DNA from: Hymenobacter jeollabukensis
Lineage (GTDB): Bacteria > Bacteroidota > Bacteroidia > Cytophagales > Hymenobacteraceae
Reading direction: 5' to 3'
DNA: 64,000 nucleotides
Assembly (NCBI RefSeq): GCF_005771675.1
Contig: NZ_VAJM01000005.1
Coordinates: forward strand, 310,001-374,000
Each line of letters starts with the position of its first letter. The stretch's first letter is position 1. The position numbers were made by a program, and so were the translations under genes. Shown piece after piece: positions 7,781-16,152 of this stretch. The notes beneath the pieces were generated by a model that worked only from the letters and a program-made list of their open reading frames with translations, did not search any database and was not told the origin of the DNA.

Positions 7781-8896
7781 ATGAGCGAACTGAAGAGCGA
7801 CCTGAAGACCGTCGTGCTCAACGACGTGCACCAGCAACTCGGCGCCAAGATGGTGCCCTTCGCCGGCTACAACATGCCCGTGCGCTACTCCTCCGACCTC
7901 GACGAGCACCACACCGTGCGCCGGGCCGTGGGCATCTTCGACGTGTCGCACATGGGCGAGTTCCGGGTGCGCGGGCCGCGGGCGCTGGACCTCATCCAGC
8001 ACGTGACCAGCAACGACGCGAGCAAGCTGGCCGACGGCAAAGCCCAGTACAGCTGCCTGCCCAACGAGGACGGCGGCATCGTGGACGACCTGCTGGTCTA
8101 CAAGATGGCCGACGAGGACTACATGCTCGTCGTCAACGCTTCCAACATCGAGAAGGACTGGAACTGGATTCAGAAGTACAACGCCGAGTACGGGGCGGAG
8201 ATGGAAAACATTTCCGATCAGATGAGCCTCTTCGCCGTGCAGGGTCCCAAAGCCGCCGAGGCGCTGCAGGGCCTGACCGAGGTGGACCTGAAAAGCATTC
8301 CGTACTACAGCTTCGTGCAGGGCACTTTCGCCGGGCACGAGGGCGTCATCATCTCGGCCACCGGCTACACCGGCGCGGGCGGCTTCGAACTCTACATTCC
8401 GAACGAGGCGGCCGTGGACATCTGGAATAAGGTGCTGGAAGCGGGCAAGCCCTTCGGCCTGAAGCCCATCGGCCTCGGCGCCCGCGACACGCTGCGCCTG
8501 GAAATGGGCTTCTGCCTCTACGGCAACGACATCGACGACGCCACCTCGCCGCTGGAAGGCGGGCTGGGCTGGATTACCAAGTTCACCAAGGACTTCGTCA
8601 ACAGCCAGGAGCTGGCCAAGCAGAAGGAGCAGGGCGTCACGCGCAAGCTGGTGGGCTTCCTGATGGACGGCCCCGGCATTCCGCGCGCCCACTACGAGCT
8701 GGTGGACGAAAACGGCAACCCGGTGGGCGAGGTCACCTCGGGCACCCAGTCGCCGAGCCTGAGCAAGGGCATCGGCCTGGGCTACGTGAAAACCGAGCTG
8801 AGCAAGCCCGGCAGCAAAATCTTCGTGCAGGTGCGCGGCAAGAACCTGCCCGCCACCGTCACCAAGCTGCCCTTCGTGCCCGGCACGGAAGAGTAG
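7781..8896 (+). CDS. gcvT: Glycine cleavage system aminomethyltransferase (T protein)
   Basis: The 371-residue protein has the T-protein hallmarks: [27 protein letters not shown], the [14 protein letters not shown] tetrahydrofolate-binding region, [12 protein letters not shown] and the C-terminal [12 protein letters not shown]...IGLGYV. It releases ammonia from the H-protein-bound aminomethyl group and passes the one-carbon unit to tetrahydrofolate. The ATG at 7781 is chosen; an in-frame extension reaching 6263 runs antisense through the CZB and kinase genes and across the promoter. gcvH and gcvP are not nearby. Confidence 0.96.
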   Translation: MSELKSDLKTVVLNDVHQQLGAKMVPFAGYNMPVRYSSDLDEHHTVRRAVGIFDVSHMGEFRVRGPRALDLIQHVTSNDASKLADGKAQYSCLPNEDGGIVDDLLVYKMADEDYMLVVNASNIEKDWNWIQKYNAEYGAEMENISDQMSLFAVQGPKAAEALQGLTEVDLKSIPYYSFVQGTFAGHEGVIISATGYTGAGGFELYIPNEAAVDIWNKVLEAGKPFGLKPIGLGARDTLRLEMGFCLYGNDIDDATSPLEGGLGWITKFTKDFVNSQELAKQKEQGVTRKLVGFLMDGPGIPRAHYELVDENGNPVGEVTSGTQSPSLSKGIGLGYVKTELSKPGSKIFVQVRGKNLPATVTKLPFVPGTEE

Positions 8897-8910
8897 AACG
8901 ACCAACCTCA

Positions 8911-9101
8911 GAACGTCATTCCGAGCGAAGTCGAGGAATCTCGCGTGCTGACTCCGGATAGTATTGTCATGCTGAGCTTGTCGAAGCATCTCTACCGAAC
9001 AATGGAGCGGTAGAGATGCTTCGACAAGCTCAGCATGACGTTCTTTTTACCCATTCAACGTCAGCAGGCGAGATTCCTCGACTTCGCTCGGAATGACGTT
9101 C
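8911..9101. repeat. Two nested perfect inverted repeats
   Basis: Outer arms 8911-8944 and 9068-9101 are perfect 34-bp complements (GAACGTCATTCCGAGCGAAG...). Inner arms 8966-8996 and 9009-9039 are perfect 31-bp complements (GTCATGCTGAGCTTGTCGAA...) with a 12-base loop. The element lies between gcvT and comB. Similar GTCATTCCGAGC and GTCATGCTGAGC repeats are common between genes in Bacteroidota genomes (recollection, not searched). Confidence 0.92.
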
Positions 9102-9130
9102 TACTTTATTACTTCCACCTCGAATCAACC

Positions 9131-9862
9131 ATGCCCTCCGTCGACATCTGTTTCTCCCCGGAGCTGCTGCCGCTCTACCAGCTCGAAGGCCGCGTGGCCG
9201 TCATCGTGGATATTCTGCGGGCCACGTCGAGCATCGTTACGGCCCTGGCCAACGGCGTGACCCACGTGTTTGCCACGGCCGAGCTGGACGAATGCACCGC
9301 CCTGGGCCGGCAGCACGGCTGCCTGACGGCCGCGGAGCGCAACGGCGTGCAGGCCGAAGGCTTCGACCTCGGCAACTCGCCCTTCGGCTACCTGCCGGGC
9401 AGCGCCCTCGAAACGCGGGGCCGGGCCGTGGCCATCAGCACCACCAACGGCACCCAGGCCCTGCGCCGCTCCCTCGGGGCCGACGCCGTCGTCATCGGCG
9501 CCTTCCTGAACCTGCAGGCCGTGGCCGACTTCGCCCGCCGGCAGCAGAAGGACGTGCTGGTGGTGTGCGCCGGCTGGAAGGGGCAGTTCTGCCTCGAAGA
9601 CACCGTCTTCGGCGGGGCCCTGGCCGAGCGCCTAGCCGACACGTTCGACGTGCGCAGCTCCGACGCGACGCTGGCCGCCCTGCACCTCTGGCAACAAGCC
9701 AAGCCCGATTTGGAAGGCTACCTGCTGCAGTCGGCGCACGTGCGCCGGCTCAATCACCTCGAAGCCCACCAGGACTTCGCGTTTTGCCTGCGCCTGGATG
9801 AATACCCGGCCACACTGCCCATCTGGCGCGAGGATCGGCTGGTCAATTTGGGTGACAGGTAA
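9131..9862 (+). CDS. comB: 2-phosphosulfolactate phosphatase family protein (ComB)
   Basis: The 243-residue protein resembles ComB: VAVIVDILRATSSIVTAL near the N-terminus, AAERNGVQAEGFDLGNSP, AISTTNGTQALRR and VVCAGWKGQFCLEDTVFGG. ComB dephosphorylates 2-phosphosulfolactate in coenzyme M biosynthesis in archaea; in bacteria the family may serve sulfolactate metabolism, and the true substrate here is uncertain. ATG 9131 is chosen; the upstream in-frame extension is intergenic repeat. The last codons and TAA (LGDR-stop) come from the start of an octamer repeat, so the C-terminus seems to have been modified by the repeat. Confidence 0.87.
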   Translation: MPSVDICFSPELLPLYQLEGRVAVIVDILRATSSIVTALANGVTHVFATAELDECTALGRQHGCLTAAERNGVQAEGFDLGNSPFGYLPGSALETRGRAVAISTTNGTQALRRSLGADAVVIGAFLNLQAVADFARRQQKDVLVVCAGWKGQFCLEDTVFGGALAERLADTFDVRSSDATLAALHLWQQAKPDLEGYLLQSAHVRRLNHLEAHQDFAFCLRLDEYPATLPIWREDRLVNLGDR

Positions 9863-10333
9863 CACGTAACACGTGACAGGTCAGGCATAAGCGGGCCCGC
9901 TGTCCGCTTCCATCTGCAAGCACCAGAGGCCCCTCCTTTGTACCGGACCCCGGTCGGCTGCACGGGAGGCCCCTCCTTTGTACCGGACCCCGGTCGGCTG
10001 CAGGGTACCCCCATCCGGCTGCAGCTGAACGTCATTCCCCTGCAGCCGGATGCCATTCCGGTGCAGGGAAATGCCAAACCGCTGCAGCCGGATGACGAAT
10101 CCCTGTAGCCGAATGCCACCCGGCTGCACCGGAATGGCAAATCCGTGCAGCCGGGTGGCAAACTGGTGCAGCCGGATGGCACTCGGCTGCACCGGAATGG
10201 CAAATCCGTGCAGCCGAGTGCCATCCGGCTGTAGCCGGGCGGGGCCCGGTGCGGCCGGGAGGGGACCCGGGCTTAGCCGTTAGCCCCCTCGGTGATTCCC
10301 CGCACCTGTTACCTGTCACATGTTACGTGTCAC
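9851..10333. repeat. Repeat block: octamer inverted arms enclosing 40-bp duplicates and a 20-21 bp array
   Basis: This gap between comB and mazG has no credible gene. Its ends are inverted octamer arms (9851-9881, GTGACAGGTAACACGTAACA; 10302-10333, complement type). Inside, a unit of about 37 bases (CCCCTCCTTTGTACCGGACC...) is repeated at 9927-9962 and 9967-10002 with a 40-base period. From about 9995 to 10240 there are about 11-12 degenerate copies of a 20-21 bp unit (consensus CCGGTGCAGCCGGATGGCAA), some in inverted orientation. Because the unit is near 21 bp, several frames stay open and give heptapeptide-like translations, probably by chance. Confidence 0.85.
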
Positions 10334-10660
10334 CTACTGCAGCTTCTCGTTCTGCCGGTGGCGGTCGGCGTCGCGCTGGGTTTTCTTTTCCAGGTTGCGC
10401 TGCAGGGCCTCGGTCAGGTCGACGCCGGTCTGGTTGGCCAGGCAGATGACCACGAACAGCACGTCGGCCAACTCATCGGCCAGCACTTTGTCGCGGTCGG
10501 AGGGCTTGAAGGACTGCTCGCCGTACTGCCGGGCAATGATGCGGGCCACCTCGCCGACTTCCTCGGTGAGCATGGCCATGTTGGTCAGCTCGTTGAAATA
10601 CCGCACCCCCGTGGTCTTGATCCACTGGTCAACGGTCTGCTGGGCTTCTTCGAGGGTCAT
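10334..10660 (-). CDS. mazG: MazG-like nucleotide pyrophosphohydrolase
   Basis: This 108-residue single-domain protein has the MazG metal-binding pattern: EEVGEVARI (EExxE) in the first helix pair and ELADVLFVVICLAN (ExxD) in the second. The family hydrolyses (d)NTPs to monophosphates and may have a house-cleaning role. The short length is like the single-domain MazG-type proteins rather than the tandem E. coli enzyme. ATG 10660 is immediately preceded by the GGTGAAAT octamer repeat, and the stop abuts the GTGACACG octamer repeat on the other side. Confidence 0.9.
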   Translation of the reverse strand: MTLEEAQQTVDQWIKTTGVRYFNELTNMAMLTEEVGEVARIIARQYGEQSFKPSDRDKVLADELADVLFVVICLANQTGVDLTEALQRNLEKKTQRDADRHRQNEKLQ

Positions 10661-10758
10661 GAGTGGTGAAATGGTGAGGTGGTGAAATAGTGAGTTTGAT
10701 GTTCTGGTGTAGGCGAGTTGAACGTTAACTCACCATTTCACCATCTCACCAGTTCACC
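10661..10758. repeat. Octamer inverted repeat (GGTGAAAT family) between dtd and mazG
   Basis: The left arm 10661-10704 (GTGGTGAAATGGTGAGG words) and right arm 10719-10758 (AACTCACCATTTCACC words) are complementary. The left arm ends one triplet from the mazG ATG; the right arm contains the TGA stop of dtd. It thus fills the whole dtd-mazG gap. Confidence 0.85.
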
Positions 10759-11194
10759 GTTCCAGAATGATGGTTACCGGGCCGTCGTTGAGCAGGCGCA
10801 CTTTCATGTCGGCGCCGAAGCGGCCGGTGGCGACGGGACGGCCGAGCAGGGCCTGGAGCTGGCGCACGAACTCCTCGTAGAGCGGAATGGCGACGGGGGG
10901 CGGGGCGGCCTGCACGTAGCTGGGCCGGGTGCCCTTGCGGGCGTCGGCCAGCAGGGTAAACTGGCTTACCACGAGCACGTCGCCGCCGGTGTCCTGCACC
11001 GAGAGGTTCATCTTGTCGTCGGCGTCAGAGAAGATGCGCAGCTGCACCAGCTTGCGGGCCATCCAGTCCAGCTCGGCGGCGGTATCGGTGTGGGTAAAGC
11101 CGGCCAGCACCAGCAGGCCGGGCCCGATCTGGCCGGTAATGTCGCCGTCGACGGTAACCGAAGCTTCCGTGACGCGCTGTACGACTACGCGCAT
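10754..11194 (-). CDS. dtd: D-aminoacyl-tRNA deacylase
   Basis: A 146-residue DTD protein: MRVVVQRVTEASVTVDG start, SQFTLLAD (catalytic SQFTL), and GRFGADMKVRLLNDGPVT near the end, matching the Gly-cisPro-type GxFGAxMxVxLxNDGPVT block in spirit. It removes D-amino acids (and glycine from tRNA-Ala) to protect translation. The ATG at 11194 matches the family start; an extension to 11302 would be translated through the octamer repeat. Octamer repeats touch both its start and its stop codon. Confidence 0.95.
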   Translation of the reverse strand: MRVVVQRVTEASVTVDGDITGQIGPGLLVLAGFTHTDTAAELDWMARKLVQLRIFSDADDKMNLSVQDTGGDVLVVSQFTLLADARKGTRPSYVQAAPPPVAIPLYEEFVRQLQALLGRPVATGRFGADMKVRLLNDGPVTIILER

Positions 11195-11238
11195 GAGCGG
11201 TGAAATGGTGAGGTGGTGAAATGGTGAGTTGGTGAATC
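11195..11238. repeat. Octamer repeat arm (GGTGAAAT family) upstream of dtd
   Basis: Five to six tandem words (CGGTGAAATGGTGAGG...) start three bases from the dtd ATG. A degenerate partner (CTCATTTCCTCACGCACTCA) lies at about 11337-11367, next to the start of the membrane glycosyltransferase-like gene. Confidence 0.75.
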
Positions 11239-11365
11239 GACCTGAGGACTGCGGCGGCGGCGGCAGGGCGGCTCGGCGCAAAGAAACGGCACAAATGCCC
11301 ATCTTCGCCGCGCATCGGGGCAGACGCCCGGTCGCTCATTTCCTCACGCACTCATTCACTGCCCA

Positions 11366-12883
11366 TTGTCGTTGCTGCCTTTGCCGTCGGAGCTGCCTGC
11401 GCCCGTGGTGTCCGCCGCCGAGCGGCGCGGCTGGCTGTGGCCCGCGCTGCTGCTGGTGGCCGGGCTGCGGCTGTGGCGCCTGCCCCAGGCGGCATTGCCC
11501 GACTACGATTCGGTGCGCAACTGGCAGATCATCCAGGAAGTAGCCGCCGGCGACTTCGCCCACCTGTTTCACCACGGCAGCCCGGCGTTTTACCTGCTCT
11601 ACGCGCCCGTCACCTGGCTCAGTACCGATTACCGCGTGCTGCTGGTGCTCAACGCCCTGCTGGCCGTGGCCGCCGTGGGTTTGTTTGCCGACTGGGTGGC
11701 CCGCGCCGCCCGCCTGCGCGGCCCCGAAACGGCCCTGCTCACGCTGCTGGCCGGCTCCTCGGTGTTCCTGACCTTCTCCGGCCGCGACTTCACGATGAGC
11801 TCCATGAGCCTGCTGCTGCTGGTGCTGCTGCTGCGCACGCACTGGCAGCGGCTGCAGCAGCCCACGCGCCGCCACTTGCTGCGCACGGCCGCGGTGCTGG
11901 CCCTGGGGCTGAGCGTCAACTACAAATTCCTGCTCACCGTGCCCATTCTGGCGGTGCTGGAGCTGCTGCAGGCCGACCGGCTGGCCGGGCGCGGGGGCAA
12001 CTGGTGGCGGGTGCTGCTGGTGCTGGCCGCGCCGTTCGTGGGGCTCGGCGTGCTGGCCTGGCTGGTATCGGGCGTGCCGGTGTACCGCTGGCCGGCGGTG
12101 TTCTTCGTCATCATGTTCCCCGCGGCCGCCAATGCCGCCGGCCGGCACGGCACCGTGCAGGTCGATTTTGCCTATTACCTGCGCTACCTGCTCGACTTCG
12201 AAGCCCCGCTGCTGCCGGCCCTGGCGGCGGCGCTGGTGTGGTTCAGCGGCGGATTGCGGCGCCGGCCGCTGCCCATGGCCACCTACCTGCTGGTGTGGGC
12301 CGCCCTGATGCTGGCGGGCATGTCGCTGCTGATCAAGGCGCCGCGGGGGCTGCTGTTTGGCTACCTGCCGCTGTACGCGCTGCTGGTGCTGCTGCTCACG
12401 CGCTGGGCCCGGCCGGTGGCCCTGCTGGGGCTGCTGGCGGCGGTGGGCTACAACATGTGGCAGGTGCAGCGGCACATCTACGCCTACCTGCCCACGCGCT
12501 ACCCGCTGGTGGCCGGCTGGCTGCAGCAGCACGACCGGCCGCCGGTAGCCACCACCGTGGGCCCGGCCCTGCTGCCGGTAGTGGCCCCGCTGGGGCTGCG
12601 GGCCGAAGTAGCCAAAACGCCCGCCGAGCTGGCCGCGCTGCACCGGCAAGGCTACCGCTACGTGCTGCTCGACGACTACTACCGCGTGGCCGGCGTGCCG
12701 GGCTTCGACTCGCTGCGCCAACTGCCCGCCGTGGCCGCCTGGCCCGAGCCGGCGCTGACTTCGCCGCTGCTGTACCTGGAGCACTCCGAGTACACCGGCC
12801 TCGGCTACCAGGCCACGCTGCGGCGCCAGCGGCAGGCCGCCCAGGATACGCTGCAGCTGCGCCTGATCTGGCTGCCGCAGTAG
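11366..12883 (+). CDS. Polytopic membrane protein, GT-C (family 39-like) glycosyltransferase candidate
   Basis: About 505 residues with roughly ten or more hydrophobic helices. The first loop has the acidic motif ALPDYDSVRNWQ, reminiscent of the D-containing first loop of dolichyl-phosphate-mannose-type GT-C enzymes, followed by HHGSPAFYLLYAPVTWL. The C-terminal 130 residues are soluble. GT-C proteins move sugars from lipid carriers onto proteins, lipids or glycans outside the membrane; the acceptor is unknown. No ATG is available; TTG 11366 is the best start, and a later GTG near 11408 is possible. Confidence 0.68.
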   Translation: MSLLPLPSELPAPVVSAAERRGWLWPALLLVAGLRLWRLPQAALPDYDSVRNWQIIQEVAAGDFAHLFHHGSPAFYLLYAPVTWLSTDYRVLLVLNALLAVAAVGLFADWVARAARLRGPETALLTLLAGSSVFLTFSGRDFTMSSMSLLLLVLLLRTHWQRLQQPTRRHLLRTAAVLALGLSVNYKFLLTVPILAVLELLQADRLAGRGGNWWRVLLVLAAPFVGLGVLAWLVSGVPVYRWPAVFFVIMFPAAANAAGRHGTVQVDFAYYLRYLLDFEAPLLPALAAALVWFSGGLRRRPLPMATYLLVWAALMLAGMSLLIKAPRGLLFGYLPLYALLVLLLTRWARPVALLGLLAAVGYNMWQVQRHIYAYLPTRYPLVAGWLQQHDRPPVATTVGPALLPVVAPLGLRAEVAKTPAELAALHRQGYRYVLLDDYYRVAGVPGFDSLRQLPAVAAWPEPALTSPLLYLEHSEYTGLGYQATLRRQRQAAQDTLQLRLIWLPQ

Positions 12884-13030
12884 CGCGGGGCGGGGTAAGA
12901 AGCGCCGAAAAATCGGCGGCAGAATGATTGTTGCGCTGTTTTCGCTCGTTGGGGACCAGTAGCTTGCCGCTTTCCGGCGGTCGGCAGTTGCGGCAGGCCG
13001 GGAGTATCTGTCTGCCCGTTGCCTTTGCGA

Positions 13031-14110
13031 ATGAAGCCTCATTACCCGATTCTGGACGGCCTGCGCGGCGTCGCGGCCCTGCTGGTGGTGGTATTCCACC
13101 TCTTCGAGGCGCACCAGACCAACTACGCCCTGCACCCCATTCACCACGGCTACCTCGCCGTCGACTTCTTTTTCCTGCTCTCCGGCTTCGTGGTGGGCTA
13201 CGCCTACGACGACCGGTGGGGCCGGATGAGCGTCTGGGACTTCGCCAAAATCCGCCTGACGCGCCTGCACCCGCTCATCGTCCTGAGCGTCGTCATCGGC
13301 GCGGTGGGCTTCTGGCTCGACCCGTTCGGCGCTGGCTTCCAGCAGGCCGGCCCCTGGAAGCTGCTGGGCGTGGCCCTGCTCACCCTGACGCTGCTGCCCG
13401 CGCCCGACCTGCGCAGCTGGGGCGAAACCCATTCCCTGAACGGCCCGCTCTGGTCCCTGCTGCAGGAGTACCTGGCCAACGCCCTTTACGCCCTCGTTGG
13501 CCGGCGGCTGGGCCGGGGCGGCCTCTGGGCGCTGGTGCTGCTCAGCGCCGGGGCCCTCACCTGGGCCGCCGTGCAGAACGGGAACGTGGCCAGCGGCTGG
13601 GGCCACAGCAACTTCTGGTTTGCCATCGTGAGGATGCTCTACCCGTTCTTCGCCGGCCTGCTGCTGTTCCGCTCCCGCCGGCTGCTGCGCATCCCGCACG
13701 CCTTCCCCGTGTGCGCCGCCTTGCTGACGCTGCTGTTCTGCCTGCCGTATTTCCCCATCAACGGCCTCTACGAAGCCGCCACCATCATCCTGGCCTTCCC
13801 GCTGATTGTGGCCCTGGGCGCGGGCGGGCAGGTCGGTGGCGCCGGGGCGAAGTTCTGCAAATGGCTGGCCGACCTCTCGTACCCGCTCTACATCACGCAC
13901 TACCCACTGATTTACCTCTACATCGGCTGGGTGGCCAAAAACAAGCCCACGCCCCAGCAGGCCCTGCCCGTGGCCGCCGCGCTATTCGCCGTAGCCCTGC
14001 TGCTGGCCTGGGCTGCCCTGAAGCTCTACGACGAGCCCGTGCGCGCCTGGCTGAAACGCCGCTTCCTGACGAAACCGGCTGCCGCCCGGCCCCAGCCCGT
14101 CAACGCTTAA
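13031..14110 (+). CDS. Acyltransferase-3 family membrane protein (OafA/YrhL-like)
   Basis: The 359-residue protein opens with YPILDGLRGVAALLVVVFHL, the usual start of acyltransferase-3 proteins (conserved RG and catalytic-type H), followed by YLAVDFFFLLSGFV and about ten membrane helices. The C-terminus has LADLSYPLYITHYPLIYLY. Family members O-acylate cell-surface sugars, peptidoglycan or lipids. ATG 13031 (MKPHYPIL) is preferred to a TTG at 13019. It follows the GT-C-like gene by 147 bases, so both may serve cell-surface glycan modification (inference). Confidence 0.92.
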   Translation: MKPHYPILDGLRGVAALLVVVFHLFEAHQTNYALHPIHHGYLAVDFFFLLSGFVVGYAYDDRWGRMSVWDFAKIRLTRLHPLIVLSVVIGAVGFWLDPFGAGFQQAGPWKLLGVALLTLTLLPAPDLRSWGETHSLNGPLWSLLQEYLANALYALVGRRLGRGGLWALVLLSAGALTWAAVQNGNVASGWGHSNFWFAIVRMLYPFFAGLLLFRSRRLLRIPHAFPVCAALLTLLFCLPYFPINGLYEAATIILAFPLIVALGAGGQVGGAGAKFCKWLADLSYPLYITHYPLIYLYIGWVAKNKPTPQQALPVAAALFAVALLLAWAALKLYDEPVRAWLKRRFLTKPAAARPQPVNA

Positions 14111-14199
14111 TCAGTGACGTTCAATGATTCGAAAAGTCCTGCGTTCGTCAGCTGCGTAGCGGCGCCAAGTCAATAGAAACCGAAGACGCCAAGACGTTC

Positions 14200-14257
14200 G
14201 AGCTACGGAGGAGCGGCACCCTAACTGCGCAGTCAAGGTGCCGCTCCTCCGTAGCTC
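14200..14257. repeat. Perfect 21-bp inverted repeat between convergent genes
   Basis: GAGCTACGGAGGAGCGGCAC(C) at 14200-14220 pairs perfectly with 14237-14257, with a 16-base loop. It lies between the acyltransferase-3 gene and mltG, which converge. There is no T-tract. The rest of the 237-base gap shows only a weak echo of the acyltransferase 3' end at 14298-14318. Confidence 0.85.
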
Positions 14258-14347
14258 GGATTCATTTTGTCCAGCTATGAGCTATTGGCGCGGCGCCGTA
14301 CGTGGCTGGCTGAAACGCTCTTCCAAACCTGGTCTGAGGCCCGACCA

Positions 14348-15418
14348 CTACCGCTTGATGTTCAGGCTGTCGAGCCAGTGCTGGTAGCGGCGGGCGTTTT
14401 TCTTGTGCTCGGCGAAGGTGGCGGCGAAGTCGGAATAGCCGGTGCCGCCGGCCTGGGCGCAGAAAAACAGGTAATCGTGAGCCGCGGGCTTGAGCACCGC
14501 GTCCAGGCTCTGCCGGTTGGCCGAGGTGATGGGTCCGGGCGGCAGGCCCTTGTGCTTGTAGGTGTTGTAGGGCGAGTCGACCAGCTTGTCCTTGTTGAGC
14601 ACCCGCCGCACCCCGAAGTTGCCGATGGCCCAGAGCAGCGTCGGGTCGGCCTGCAGCTTCATGCCCCGGCGCAGGCGGTTCAGGTACACCCCGGCAATCA
14701 GCGGCTTGTCCTCTTTCTTGGCCGTTTCGCGCTGCACGATGCTGGCCAGCACGTGTACCTCAGTGGGCGTGAGCTGCAAGGAATCGGCCCGCTTGCGTCG
14801 TACTTCCGTCCAAAACCGCCGGTGCTGAGCCGCCATGCTGTCGAGGAAACCTTGGGCCGAGGTGTTCCAGAGCAGGCGGTAGTGGCCGGGGATAAACAGC
14901 GTCAGCACGGCCGTGGTATCCACGCCGTAGCGCTGCTGCAGCCACTCCGGCCGGTTCAACAGCACGCGCAGGCTGGTCGAATCAGCTTCCAGTTGCCGCT
15001 GCACCTGCCGGGCCAGCTGGGGCTTGTACTTGAACGCGTCGAGGGCGAAATCCACCGTGTCCTGCTCCCCGCGCATCAGCCGCCCGAGCAGGGCTTCGTT
15101 GCCCAGGTCGAAATCCAGTCGGTAGCGGCCGGGGCGCACCCGCTGCGGGTAGCCGCGCCGCCGGGCCAGCCAGTCGAAGGTTGCCGGCTCCCGCAGCAGC
15201 TCGAACTTCTGCAGCGTCAGCAGCACGTCCTGGTACGGCTCCCCGGTGCGGATAAACAGGTACGCCGGCCCCTCGGCCGACTCGGCCACGTTGGGCCGCC
15301 ACAGCACCCGCCAGGCCCCGTACAGCCCGATGCCGCCCAGCACGAGCAAGGTCAGGAGCACGGCAGCGAGGATGCGCGGCCAGGGGCGGCGCGGAGCAGG
15401 GGAAGGGGCGACAGACAA
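14348..15418 (-). CDS. mltG: Endolytic peptidoglycan transglycosylase MltG
   Basis: The 356-residue protein has an N-terminal cytoplasmic tail, one membrane helix (about residues 16-38) and a YceG-like periplasmic domain. The catalytic region LASIVQRETAKKEDKPLIAGVYLNRL contains the conserved Glu, followed by LQADPT and SPYNTYKHKGLPPGPI. MltG cuts nascent glycan strands and sets their length. The start is TTG 15418 (MSVAPSPAP); no ATG fits. A TATCTTCG box (one mismatch to TAnnTTTG) is at 15444-15451. Confidence 0.93.
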   Translation of the reverse strand: MSVAPSPAPRRPWPRILAAVLLTLLVLGGIGLYGAWRVLWRPNVAESAEGPAYLFIRTGEPYQDVLLTLQKFELLREPATFDWLARRRGYPQRVRPGRYRLDFDLGNEALLGRLMRGEQDTVDFALDAFKYKPQLARQVQRQLEADSTSLRVLLNRPEWLQQRYGVDTTAVLTLFIPGHYRLLWNTSAQGFLDSMAAQHRRFWTEVRRKRADSLQLTPTEVHVLASIVQRETAKKEDKPLIAGVYLNRLRRGMKLQADPTLLWAIGNFGVRRVLNKDKLVDSPYNTYKHKGLPPGPITSANRQSLDAVLKPAAHDYLFFCAQAGGTGYSDFAATFAEHKKNARRYQHWLDSLNIKR

Positions 15419-15656
15419 GTACGCTACGCGGGTGGTGGAACTGCGAAGATACAGGGCGGTAGCGCCACTAGCTGGCAGGAGGGCGTTTTCTCCGCCACAG
15501 CAAGAGCAGTAAAAAAGCTGTCGAAACGGTCAGCGCTAAACTGACTGCAAATGGAATACGACAGGTTACCGGGCTGACGGCCGCGTTATGGCGGCGACGA
15601 TACGCGCATAGTAAGGCGTATTCATTCAGCCAGTTTTGGGCGAAGATGGCCTGTTG

Positions 15657-16133
15657 CTAGCTTTGTTGCCGCTCAACAAAAAGCCGGATTTTTGTTGAGT
15701 CCATCGTGCGGCTTGATGCGGGTAATGTAACGGCTAAATGAGGCTGCATGAGGCCGCTGGACATATTACACGCATCGATTACGGGTATGTGCCCCTTCTC
15801 ATTCAACTGGGGAACGTAGAATATCCACAAGCCCGGGCTTATCAGCTTTTCGCACCCGAAGACGCCACTTTGTTCTGCAACCAGCGTGTCGGGCAGACTC
15901 CCGCCTTTAAACACATCGAGCACCGCTACTTGGAATGTGCGGTTGTCGTGAGGACGGACTTGCCCAACGAACACATGTGCACTCTGGTCAAGGCTCTTCT
16001 GTAAAAGTTCAGGGGACCAGTTCCTGAGGCGCGAGAATTGGCATTCACAGGCGTAGCAGGTGAATGTTTGAAGCAGCCACACTACCAGAAATACGCAGCC
16101 GAGGCTCTTGTGCAAATGCCGTCTGGGTTTCAT
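15657..16133 (-). CDS. Secreted hypothetical protein, NTR/TIMP-like N-terminus
   Basis: A 158-residue protein with a signal peptide (SLGCVFLVVWLLQTFTCYA) followed by CECQFSRL and DQSAHVFVGQV. Mature Cys right after the signal peptide, then an 'exposed VFVG-V' strand, resembles the netrin/TIMP-like fold found in some bacterial secreted proteins; this is a suggestion, not a firm assignment. The base composition is clearly lower in GC than the neighbours and codon use is different, hinting at transfer. The start may also be ATG 16148. It sits 19 bases downstream of the regulator gene stop-to-start region but on the same strand further 3'. Confidence 0.6.
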   Translation of the reverse strand: MKPRRHLHKSLGCVFLVVWLLQTFTCYACECQFSRLRNWSPELLQKSLDQSAHVFVGQVRPHDNRTFQVAVLDVFKGGSLPDTLVAEQSGVFGCEKLISPGLWIFYVPQLNEKGHIPVIDACNMSSGLMQPHLAVTLPASSRTMDSTKIRLFVERQQS

Positions 16134-16152
16134 AAGCAAGTGTAGCATAGCA

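Noticed and set aside
8911-9101. Insertion sequence
   Set aside because: The inverted repeats enclose less than 200 bases and no transposase gene; they are hairpin-type repeats.
9940-10240. CRISPR array
   Set aside because: Units are contiguous and degenerate with mixed orientation; there are no unique spacers and no cas genes.
10050-10283. Possible heptapeptide-repeat protein in the 20-21 bp array
   Set aside because: More than one frame on both strands is open because the unit length is near a multiple of three; unit length varies (19-23), and no ribosome site or promoter is seen.
11336-13900. Minus-strand open frame of about 850 codons opposite the GT-C-like and acyltransferase genes
   Set aside because: Composition (Gln, His, Gly, Arg) is that of a reverse-frame shadow; the plus strand encodes recognisable membrane proteins.
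15738-16004. Plus-strand frame within the low-GC secreted protein gene
   Set aside because: The minus-strand frame has a convincing signal peptide and Cys pattern; the plus frame has neither.
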